A stretch of 5,245 nucleotides of DNA from W11650 sp963550755 (lineage in GTDB: Bacteria > Bacillota > Clostridia > Lachnospirales > Vallitaleaceae): NCBI GenBank assembly GCA_963550755.1, contig CAUVDV010000157.1, forward strand, positions 1 to 5,245, written 5' to 3'. Every line of letters begins with the position of its first letter. Within the stretch, counting starts at the first letter, position 1. The position numbers and the translations under genes are program-made. Below the pieces are notes generated by a model. It saw only the letters and a program-made list of their open reading frames with translations, was not told the origin of the DNA and did no database searches. Below, piece after piece: positions 1 through 4,847 of this stretch.

Positions 1-610
1 AATAACGTTTGTAACAATTTTGCACCGCCGCCGCCCGCACCTCAGCAATCTGCTCGTTGGAATCCATAATCCCGTATCGGGTCGAAATGCTGCGGCAGGA
101 AATAAAACCCTTACGGGCATAAAAGCCGCTCATATTTTCAATTGCCGTTTTTCCACTAAAACACATATTCACAGTGTCTAAAGTTCCGCCCAGCGAAATA
201 ATGCGGATGTTCCGGTAATTAGAAAGAAAGCTGATGATCAGAAGCGACGGTGTAATGACCGTAACCGGCAGCCGGATGATTCGCTTGGCAATTTCAAGCG
301 AGGTGGTTGAACCATCTAAAAAGATGGTGTCGTCGGGTTGAATAAAGCCGGCGCTCAAAATTGCAATCTGCTCTTTATTTGGCAATAAGATCGCTTTGCG
401 CACCTGCACACTGACATCGCTTTCGGTTGATCCTTCCAAATAAGCCCCACCATAAGTTCGTTTTAAAATACCGTTTTCCTCCAAAACTTTCAGATCACGC
501 CGAATCGTTTCACCGCTCACTTTCAGCTTTTGACTTAGCTCATCAACCGATACAAATTTTTTCAGTGTCAGCTGATGCGTAATATAATCCAAACGATTGA
601 CCGGCGCCAT
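1..610 (-). CDS. DeoR-family transcriptional regulator, C-terminus cut off by window edge
   Basis: My translation of the minus strand from ATG at 610 gives 203 codons with no stop before the window edge. Residues about 18-40 form the DeoR helix-turn-helix (VSVDELSQKLKVSGETIRRD), followed by LEENGILKRTYGGA, the usual wing of this family. The sensor domain (DeoRC fold) shows FLDGSTTSLEIA at about 97-108, which in this family binds the phosphosugar effector, then SLGGTL at about 139-144 and a conserved block, MDSNEQIAEVRAA, near 182-194. Family members are usually about 250 residues, so roughly 50 are missing. GGGGGA at 615-620 lies 4 nt before the chosen ATG. An in-frame ATG at 622 has no ribosome binding site and is less likely. 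The gene is divergent from the phosphorylase at 974, and DeoR regulators commonly repress adjacent sugar or nucleoside catabolic genes. I infer it controls that locus and itself. The effector cannot be read from sequence; a ribose or deoxyribose phosphate is plausible. Confidence 0.93.
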   Translation of the reverse strand, partial: MAPVNRLDYITHQLTLKKFVSVDELSQKLKVSGETIRRDLKVLEENGILKRTYGGAYLEGSTESDVSVQVRKAILLPNKEQIAILSAGFIQPDDTIFLDGSTTSLEIAKRIIRLPVTVITPSLLIISFLSNYRNIRIISLGGTLDTVNMCFSGKTAIENMSGFYARKGFISCRSISTRYGIMDSNEQIAEVRAAAVQNCYKRY

Positions 611-626
611 AAAGTCCCCCATGCGA

Positions 627-643
627 ATGTTGAGTTATGTTGA
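627..643. promoter_or_regulatory. Tandem ATGTTGA boxes, candidate DeoR operator
   Basis: The heptamer ATGTTGA occurs at 627-633 and again at 637-643, a period of 10 bp (one helical turn). It lies between the predicted DeoR transcription start and the DeoR start codon. A third identical copy at 793-799 overlaps the -35 of the divergent phosphorylase promoter, and TGTTGA recurs at 844-849 just after its start site. DeoR-family repressors often use short repeated boxes at both ends of a divergent region. The assignment as an operator is inference. Confidence 0.35.
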
Positions 644-661
644 TTGCAAACCATTATATTC

Positions 662-690
662 AATATATCTTAATTTTTTATTGATTTCAA
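662..690 (-). promoter_or_regulatory. Probable sigma-A promoter of the DeoR gene
   Basis: Read on the minus strand, TTGAAA (690-685) and TATATT (667-662) are separated by exactly 17 bp. This places a transcription start near 655 and gives a leader of about 45 nt before the ATG at 610. A second TATAAT-like hexamer (659-654) lies just downstream but has no matching -35. The region is very AT-rich, so chance matches are possible. Confidence 0.5.
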
Positions 691-771
691 TTGACAGAAA
701 TGACAAGTTTCTCCTTTCATTTTTAGCATTTTTGTAAAACCATCCAAAATTCGTATTTTTATTCCAAACAA

Positions 772-789
772 TTGTGGGCTTTCCCACAA
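772..789. promoter_or_regulatory. Perfect inverted repeat upstream of the phosphorylase -35
   Basis: TTGTGGG (772-778) and CCCACAA (783-789) are perfect inverted arms of 7 bp around a CTTT centre. The repeat ends 6 bp before the -35 hexamer at 796. No T-tract follows on the plus strand, so it is not an intrinsic terminator in that direction. The position suits a protein-binding site, either for the adjacent DeoR regulator or for another factor. Confidence 0.4.
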
Positions 790-795
790 GAAATG

Positions 796-824
796 TTGAC
801 AAAAGCAGAAGCCGATACTATACT
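796..824 (+). promoter_or_regulatory. Strong sigma-A promoter for the nucleoside phosphorylase
   Basis: TTGACA (796-801) is a consensus -35, followed after 17 bp by TATACT (819-824), one mismatch from TATAAT. Transcription should begin near 831, giving a leader of about 143 nt before the ATG at 974. The ATGTTGA box at 793-799 overlaps the -35, so a repressor bound there would block polymerase. Confidence 0.8.
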
Positions 825-830
825 GTAAAT

Positions 831-973
831 AGGTTCAATTTGGTGTTGAATGCTTTTTCTGTTTCGGCAAAAGTGTTCAGCCTGATTATTCTAAAATCAT
901 TTTTAAAATTTATATTTCTTACTTACTTACTTAACTTTGCCCGCTCATCAACTCTATAAGGAGGACATCATTT
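831..973 (+). other. AT-rich 5' leader of the phosphorylase mRNA
   Basis: This untranslated leader contains a small TTCAA/TTGAA inverted repeat (834-838 and 846-850), an AAAAT-C-ATTTT palindrome (893-903), four tandem CTTA units (918-933) and a strong ribosome binding site, AAGGAGG (958-964), 9 nt before the ATG. I see no recognisable riboswitch core and no terminator-like stem with a T-tract. An open frame running from GTG at 774 through this leader begins upstream of the promoter and has no ribosome binding site, so I do not regard it as a gene. Confidence 0.5.
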
Positions 974-1714
974 ATGCCTGAAGAAAAAATGTTATATCCC
1001 TGCATCCATGTCGGCGACGGCGAAATTGCCCCGCGTGTCCTGGTCTGCGGCGATCCGGCCCGCGCCGAATGGATCGGCTCTTTGCTGGAAAACAGCCGAT
1101 GTCTGGCGAAAAACCGCGAATATTGGACATTTTCGGGAACGCACAAGGGCGTTCCGGTAACTGTCACCTCGCACGGCGTGGGCGAAGGCGGCGCCGTCAT
1201 TGCCTTTGAAAGCCTATGGCGGGCCGGCGCCAAAGCCATCATCCGGGTCGGAACCTGCGGCGGCATGCAGCCAAACATCGGAACAGCCAGTTTGGTGGTT
1301 GCCACTGCCGCCTGCCGGGAAGACGGCGTAACGGATAAAATGATCCCGCCCTCTTACCCGGCTGTGGCCGACGGAGAAACCGTCGCCGCTTTGCTGTCCG
1401 CTGCCGCCGAGCATGATACCCCTGTCCACAAAGGGATCGTCTTAACCGGCGCGCTCTTTTATCCGGGGCTGCTGGAATCTATGGTTAAGCTTTACGCCAA
1501 GGCCGGCGTAGTGGCCTTTGAAAACGAAGTTGCCGGTTTGCTGGTCGTAGCCTCTCTGCACGGAGTTAAGGCCGGCGCGATTTTGACGGTCGATGCCCCG
1601 GCGTTCGAGCTGGTTGGCGTAGAGGGCTATCAGCCGGATGAAGAAGCTTTAAAACAAGCCCAGGCCAAGCAAATTGAAATCGCACTGGATGCCATCATTA
1701 AAATTGCGCTCTAA
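974..1714 (+). CDS. Nucleoside phosphorylase, PNP/UDP (uridine phosphorylase-like) family
   Basis: This 246-residue cytosolic enzyme should cleave a nucleoside with phosphate to a free base and a (deoxy)ribose 1-phosphate. It aligns almost without gaps to E. coli Udp (253 aa) as I remember that sequence: H12 near the start, GDPAR at 26-30, R48 in NREYW, SHGVGEGGA at 66-74, RVGTCG at 91-96, AVADGE at 130-135, FYPG at 162-165 and FENE at 182-185. The phosphate ligands R30, R48, R91 and T94 are therefore present. Two features are unusual. The Udp residues Q166 and R168 that read uracil are L166 and E168 here, and the Met in the usual EME ribose motif is Asn (ENE). TVDAP at 205-209 puts an Asp near where purine phosphorylases carry their base-binding Asp. 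I therefore keep the substrate open; an inosine-type purine nucleoside is as likely as uridine. The start is fixed by AAGGAGG 9 nt upstream. It is probably controlled by the divergent DeoR regulator. Confidence 0.9.
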   Translation: MPEEKMLYPCIHVGDGEIAPRVLVCGDPARAEWIGSLLENSRCLAKNREYWTFSGTHKGVPVTVTSHGVGEGGAVIAFESLWRAGAKAIIRVGTCGGMQPNIGTASLVVATAACREDGVTDKMIPPSYPAVADGETVAALLSAAAEHDTPVHKGIVLTGALFYPGLLESMVKLYAKAGVVAFENEVAGLLVVASLHGVKAGAILTVDAPAFELVGVEGYQPDEEALKQAQAKQIEIALDAIIKIAL

Positions 1715-1969
1715 GCGGTCGGCCGGCTAACAAGCTATCCTCAAAAAACAAGCTTACCGCCGCTGTAATATTGCCTAAACGATGCGCGCGTCAGCCGGCT
1801 AACAAGCTGTCTCCAAAAAACAAATAGACCGGCTTTGGTTTTAGCCTAACTGAAAAGCTCAGCTTTCTGCCGGCTCCGGCCGGGAAAGAAAAGTAATCGT
1901 ATTACCCAAAAACAAGAAAACACAAGAAAACCAAATTTATTTTAAAGTTTTCCAGAAAGGATAATAAAT
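1715..1969. repeat. Intergenic region with imperfect ~72-bp tandem duplication
   Basis: A 30-bp block starting GCCGGCTAACAAGCT at 1722-1751 recurs at 1794-1823 with 27 of 30 identical positions, a period of 72 bp. Weaker similarity follows (ACCG, then GCCTAA), so the original duplication was probably the whole ~72-bp unit (1722-1793 and 1794-1865). A third GCCGGCT at 1869 starts no further similarity. Also present are a GTAAT-CGT-ATTAC palindrome (1893-1905) and a perfect tandem pair of the 10-mer ACAAGAAAAC (1912-1931). AAAGGA at 1956-1961 is the ribosome binding site of the next gene, 8 nt from its ATG. I see no stem followed by a T-tract and no convincing promoter, so read-through from the phosphorylase gene is possible. 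Confidence 0.7.
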
Positions 1970-3283
1970 ATGCTATTTAAAAATATTACCGTCATTGACG
2001 AAAATTATCAGGCGGTGGCGCATCAAAATATTTTAGTTGAAGGCAATAAAATTGTTTCGATCGGCAGCGAAATGCCGCAGGGTGAGGTCGGTGAGGTTTA
2101 CGATGGCACCGGCAAAATTGCCGCTCCCAGTCTATTTAATCTGCACTGCCATGTGCCGATGACTCTGCTGCGCGGTTATGGCGAAGGTCTGCCTCTGCAA
2201 AACTGGCTGTTTGACAAAATGTTCCCCTTTGAGGCACTTTTATCGGAAGAAGATATTTATTGGGGCTCGCTCCTGGGCATTGCCGAAATGCTGCGCAGCG
2301 GCGTCTGCTCGTTCAGCGATATGTATTTTCATATGCCGGCGGTTGCGCAAGCCGTTGATGAAAGCGGCATCAAGGCTAATTTAGCGCATGGCAGCGCCAG
2401 CGGCGGCAAAGCCGACTGTCCTTTTAAAGAAGCGGCCGGTTACGCCGGCACGTTAAAATTGCTGGATTATGTAAAACCGCTGAGTCATGACCGGATCATT
2501 GTCGACGCTTCTATTCACGCGGAATATACCTCCGGGCCGGTGCTTTGCCGGGAAGTTGCTGCTTTTGCCAAAGAACACCATTTGCGCATGCAGGTGCATG
2601 TTTCCGAAACAAAAAAAGAACATGAGGATTGTAAACGTAACCGCGGTATGACACCGACCGCATGGTTTTCCAGCCTTGGCGTTTTTGACGTGCCAGCCGT
2701 CGCCGCTCACTGCGTCTGGGTAGAGGATAATGATATTGCGCTTTTGGCCAAGCATAATGTCACCGTATCGTACAATCCCTCCAGCAATTTAAAACTGGGC
2801 AGCGGCATCGCCCCGCTGCGGGCACTGCGTCAGGCCGGTATTCAGACGGTATTTGGCACTGACGGCGCTGCCAGCAATAATAATCTGAATATGCTGGAAG
2901 AAATTCATTTGGGGGCAATGGTGCAAAAAGGCGCACAGCAAGATCCTTTGTTTTTAAGTACGGCTGATATTCTGACTATGGCCTGCCGCAACGGCGCTCT
3001 GGCCCAGGGTCGGGAAGATTGCGGCGCCCTGAAGCCGGGCAATCGGGCGGATATTCTCATCTTTGACACCAACCGGGCCCATATGCAGCCGGTGATCGAA
3101 CCGCTTTCCAACCTTCTCTACTCCGCCCAAAGCGATGATATCGTTCTGAATATGGTGGATGGCAAGGTACTGTACCGGGACGGCGCTTATCTGACGATTG
3201 ATATTGAAAAGGTGCTGGCTAATGCCAAGCGGATTGTCAATGAAAAGCTGATGCGGCTGGAAGGCAAACGGGTGTTTGAGTAA
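1970..3283 (+). CDS. Amidohydrolase, MTA/SAH (adenine nucleoside) deaminase type
   Basis: This 437-residue cytosolic metalloenzyme belongs to the amidohydrolase superfamily, in the branch of 5'-methylthioadenosine/S-adenosylhomocysteine deaminases and related adenosine or 5'-deoxyadenosine deaminases (MtaD/DadD-like). The full set of active-site motifs is visible. The metal ligands are in LHCHVPMTLLRGYGEGLPL (H59, H61), the next is H183 in SIHAEYTSGP, HVSET carries H210 and the catalytic E213, then comes H247 in AAHC, then NPSSNLKLGSGIAPL at 269-283, and D298 in FGTDGAASNN. An N-terminal beta segment (1-55) and a C-terminal segment (about 355-410) make the usual composite beta domain; KPGNRADILIFD is typical. 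The expected reaction is hydrolytic loss of the adenine 6-amino group, giving an inosine-type nucleoside plus ammonia. Its product could feed the phosphorylase upstream. The length is normal. The ATG has AAAGGA 8 nt upstream. Other members act on guanine, cytosine or atrazine-like compounds, so the exact substrate is uncertain. Confidence 0.88.
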   Translation: MLFKNITVIDENYQAVAHQNILVEGNKIVSIGSEMPQGEVGEVYDGTGKIAAPSLFNLHCHVPMTLLRGYGEGLPLQNWLFDKMFPFEALLSEEDIYWGSLLGIAEMLRSGVCSFSDMYFHMPAVAQAVDESGIKANLAHGSASGGKADCPFKEAAGYAGTLKLLDYVKPLSHDRIIVDASIHAEYTSGPVLCREVAAFAKEHHLRMQVHVSETKKEHEDCKRNRGMTPTAWFSSLGVFDVPAVAAHCVWVEDNDIALLAKHNVTVSYNPSSNLKLGSGIAPLRALRQAGIQTVFGTDGAASNNNLNMLEEIHLGAMVQKGAQQDPLFLSTADILTMACRNGALAQGREDCGALKPGNRADILIFDTNRAHMQPVIEPLSNLLYSAQSDDIVLNMVDGKVLYRDGAYLTIDIEKVLANAKRIVNEKLMRLEGKRVFE

Positions 3284-3447
3284 AAACAAAACAATATCTC
3301 TCTTTCTTAAATATAATGTTATAATTCCGGCAAATAATTCCTCGAAATAAATACAGGCTAAAACCAATCACGAAATGGGATTTGCTTGCCTCAAATAACA
3401 AACTTAACTTTTCCCTTGTTCGGCGAAACCATCTTTTTTAGACCCGC
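3284..3447. other. AT-rich gap after the deaminase gene, no gene seen
   Basis: This stretch follows the deaminase stop codon directly. It has no ribosome binding site with a credible frame and no hairpin plus T-tract that would act as a clear terminator. Two TATAAT hexamers (3312-3317 and 3320-3325) occur without a -35 at the right distance. The plus-strand frame that opens here with TTG at 3386 runs on into the structured island described next. Confidence 0.5.
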
Positions 3448-3605
3448 TCATTCCAGAAAGGCTGCGCCTTTCGGCGGCGGACGGAGCGAAATGCAGCTTG
3501 CAATGCCGCTGGTGGAGCACCCCCATTTAGGCCGGGCAAACAGCAAAACTTTCGATGGGGCCCACCGCTCTTTGCGCGGAATAGAACCCAAAAAGGGTAT
3601 GAAAA
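3448..3605. repeat. GC-rich, hairpin-rich island, possible dispersed repeat or structured RNA
   Basis: This block is clearly richer in G and C than the DNA on either side. It holds several complementary stems: GAAAGGC/GCCTTTC with a TGC loop (3456-3472), TGCA/TGCA (3492-3502), a nested long-range pair of GGTGG (3511-3515) with CCACC (3562-3566) enclosing CCCCAT (3521-3526) with ATGGGG (3555-3560), and ACCC/GGGT around five A (3586-3598). Open frames cover it on both strands (plus 3386-3646, 86 codons; minus 3636-3448, 62 codons). Both begin with TTG, neither has a good ribosome binding site, and their peptides are rich in Arg, Pro and Gly with no domain I recognise. I therefore call it a noncoding element, either a dispersed intergenic repeat or an RNA. 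The boundaries are judged from composition only. Confidence 0.4.
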
Positions 3606-3642
3606 AGTTGATAGAAAGAGAGAATTTTTTTGTCAAAATTAC

Positions 3643-3671
3643 TTGACCTGTTAGAGTAATTATGCTATACT
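3643..3671 (+). promoter_or_regulatory. Extended -10 promoter of the padR operon
   Basis: TTGACC (3643-3648) and TATACT (3666-3671) are separated by 17 bp, and TG at 3663-3664 sits one base before the -10, forming an extended -10 element. Transcription should begin near 3678, giving a leader of about 34 nt. The promoter is interleaved with the inverted repeat at 3648-3687: the -10 lies in its centre and the first arm begins at the last base of the -35. Confidence 0.85.
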
Positions 3672-3699
3672 TTATTTACTCTAACAGATAGAGTAGTTA
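3648..3699. promoter_or_regulatory. PadR operator: perfect 12-bp inverted repeat plus a third half-site
   Basis: CTGTTAGAGTAA (3648-3659) is repeated in perfect inversion as TTACTCTAACAG (3676-3687), with 16 bp between. A third TAGAGTA at 3689-3695 (extended match TAGAGTARTTA, 3652-3662 and 3689-3699) pairs with the second arm as a shorter inverted repeat around ACAGA. PadR proteins bind as dimers to inverted repeats in their own promoters. The arms flank the -10, so occupancy should block transcription. Autoregulation is inferred from this layout. Confidence 0.75.
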
Positions 3700-3711
3700 A
3701 GGAGGTGGGCG

Positions 3712-4047
3712 ATGATTTCCAGCGATATCATGCGCGGGTACCATGATATTATTATTTGCTTATTGCTTTCAGCCAGCGATAATTACGGTTATATGATTTC
3801 CGACCTGATCAAAAAAAAATCAAAAGAGAAATACCAAATCAAAGAAGCCACTTTATACGCCGCTTTAAACCGGCTGGAAAAAAACGGCTATATCCTCTCT
3901 TACGAGGGAACGGAAACCTTTGGCCGGCCGCGGACGTATTACCGTTTATCGACTCTTGGCAAACAGTTTTTAACAGAAAAATCATCCGAATGGAAAGACA
4001 CGAAGGATATTATCAATGAGTTTTTTAAGGAGACAGACTATGAATAA
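3712..4047 (+). CDS. PadR-family transcriptional repressor
   Basis: The product has 111 residues, the usual size of the short PadR subfamily. It shows the winged helix-turn-helix in order: SSDIMRGYHDIIICLLL (3-19), the YGYMISDLI motif (25-33), the recognition region IKEATLYAALNRLEKNGY (43-60), and the wing GRPRTYYRLSTLG (71-83). A C-terminal helix (84-107) is the expected dimerisation helix. AAGGAGGT (3699-3706) lies 5 nt before the ATG. It is the first gene of a two-gene operon and overlaps the next by 8 bp, so the two are translationally coupled. PadR regulators paired with permease-prefix/DUF1700 membrane proteins are common in Bacillota, often sensing cell-envelope stress or drugs. Nothing here shows the ligand. 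It most likely represses its own operon through the adjoining inverted repeat. Confidence 0.93.
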   Translation: MISSDIMRGYHDIIICLLLSASDNYGYMISDLIKKKSKEKYQIKEATLYAALNRLEKNGYILSYEGTETFGRPRTYYRLSTLGKQFLTEKSSEWKDTKDIINEFFKETDYE

Positions 4048-4813
4048 GATTGTAAATTACGTCAATAACTTATTTTTCGGACTGCCGAAAACCGAAGAGA
4101 ACGCCCGGTTAAAGGATCAGCTGCTGGACAGCATGCAAAGTAAATATCAGGAATATCTCAATCAGGGACTGGCCGAAGATGTGGCCTTTGGCAAGGTAGC
4201 CGCCGAGTTCGGCCAAATGGAAGAACTGATGCCGGATTATGTACCGGCTGAGACTGCCGCCGAGCATCCTGCCAAAGAACCCTCACCGCGCTTACAGGCT
4301 TATATGAATGAATTTCAGGCTTATCAGAAAAAGTTCAGCCTAATGATTGGCCTCGGTATTTTCTTTTGTTCCTTGGGGGTGTTTGGTGCCAGTTTTTTTG
4401 CGGATGCCGCCCGTAATCCGGAGCTCGCCTCTTTCTTCTTCTTTATACCGGTTTGTATCGGCGTCGCCCTGTTTATTGTCAGCGGCGTGAAATACAGTAA
4501 TTTAAAACAAATGATTTTGTCTCTCAGTCGGCAGGAAAATTATCAGGCCTACTTTGACTACTTTAAAGATTCCACTCGCCTGTTACACGAAAAACGCCAA
4601 TCTTACACCGAAGTCGGTAATTTTTCAGCCATGCACTCGGAGCGTTCTTCCGGCGATGACATGATTGGACGGATTGCCATCTCCATTATGCTGCTGGCCT
4701 TAATCGCTTTTCTGATTTTAGGCTTTCTATTTAATCTCTGGCATCCGGGCTGGCTCGTCTTTCCGGTCGGCGGCATTTTCTGCGCAATTCTTTTTATCTT
4801 GTTTAATAAATAA
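4040..4813 (+). CDS. Membrane protein with N-terminal permease-prefix (HAAS/DUF1700-like) domain
   Basis: I start this protein at the ATG at 4040 (257 aa), because AAGGAG at 4027-4032 sits 7 nt upstream. The in-frame ATG at 4016 lacks such a site. The chosen start overlaps the padR stop by 8 bp. Residues 1-65 form a cytosolic helical domain of the kind called permease prefix or HAAS (RLKDQLLDSMQSKYQEYLNQ, then AEDVAFGKVAAEFGQMEEL). A linker follows, then two membrane helices (about 100-120 and 131-150), a polar middle part (151-208) with a tyrosine- and glutamine-rich helix, and two more helices (about 211-232 and 237-255). No transport or catalytic motif is visible. In PadR operons such proteins are thought to act with the regulator in envelope-related signalling. 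That role is inferred from the family, not shown here. Confidence 0.85.
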   Translation: MNKIVNYVNNLFFGLPKTEENARLKDQLLDSMQSKYQEYLNQGLAEDVAFGKVAAEFGQMEELMPDYVPAETAAEHPAKEPSPRLQAYMNEFQAYQKKFSLMIGLGIFFCSLGVFGASFFADAARNPELASFFFFIPVCIGVALFIVSGVKYSNLKQMILSLSRQENYQAYFDYFKDSTRLLHEKRQSYTEVGNFSAMHSERSSGDDMIGRIAISIMLLALIAFLILGFLFNLWHPGWLVFPVGGIFCAILFILFNK

Positions 4814-4819
4814 CTCAAC

Positions 4820-4847
4820 GGCGGGAATCTATTTGCGGATTCCCGCT
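4820..4847. terminator. Shared hairpin between convergent genes, probable terminator
   Basis: GCGGGAATC (4821-4829) and GATTCCCGC (4838-4846) form a perfect 9-bp stem with an 8-nt loop, extended by a G-T pair (4820/4847). It begins 7 nt after the membrane-protein stop codon. The tail is only moderately T-rich in both directions (TTCGTCATT on plus, GTTGAGTTATTTATT on minus), so termination may be inefficient. One arm also encodes the last residues of the minus-strand gene, whose stop codon is in the loop edge. Confidence 0.65.

Noticed and set aside
691..720. Second TTGACA at 691-696 as a plus-strand promoter
   Set aside because: There is no acceptable -10 hexamer 16-18 bp downstream; CTTTCA is a poor match.
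774..959. 61-codon plus-strand frame in the divergent region
   Set aside because: It starts at a GTG upstream of the predicted promoter, inside the inverted repeat, has no ribosome binding site and resembles no family. It is AT-rich leader DNA.
931..1429. Minus-strand frames opposite the phosphorylase
   Set aside because: They overlap the conserved phosphorylase gene and come from its GC-rich codon use.
1852..1880. Hairpins AAAGC-TCA-GCTTT and GCCGGCTCCGGC as a terminator after the phosphorylase
   Set aside because: The stems are short and A-rich sequence follows instead of a T-tract.
3312..3325. Two TATAAT hexamers after the deaminase as a promoter
   Set aside because: No -35-like hexamer lies at suitable spacing; probably chance in AT-rich DNA.
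2954..3367. 137-codon minus-strand frame over the deaminase 3' end
   Set aside because: It lies antisense to well-conserved amidohydrolase motifs and is a shadow frame.
3448..3636. 62-codon minus-strand frame over the same island
   Set aside because: It has a TTG start with no ribosome binding site and no recognised family. Kept only as part of the island description.
3386..3646. 86-codon plus-strand frame
   Set aside because: It has a TTG start and only a weak GGGA nearby, runs through the hairpin island and shows no domain. An opposite-strand frame is equally open, so it is probably noncoding.
4016..4039. Upstream ATG for the membrane protein
   Set aside because: It would need to start inside padR without a ribosome binding site, while the ATG at 4040 has AAGGAG 7 nt upstream.
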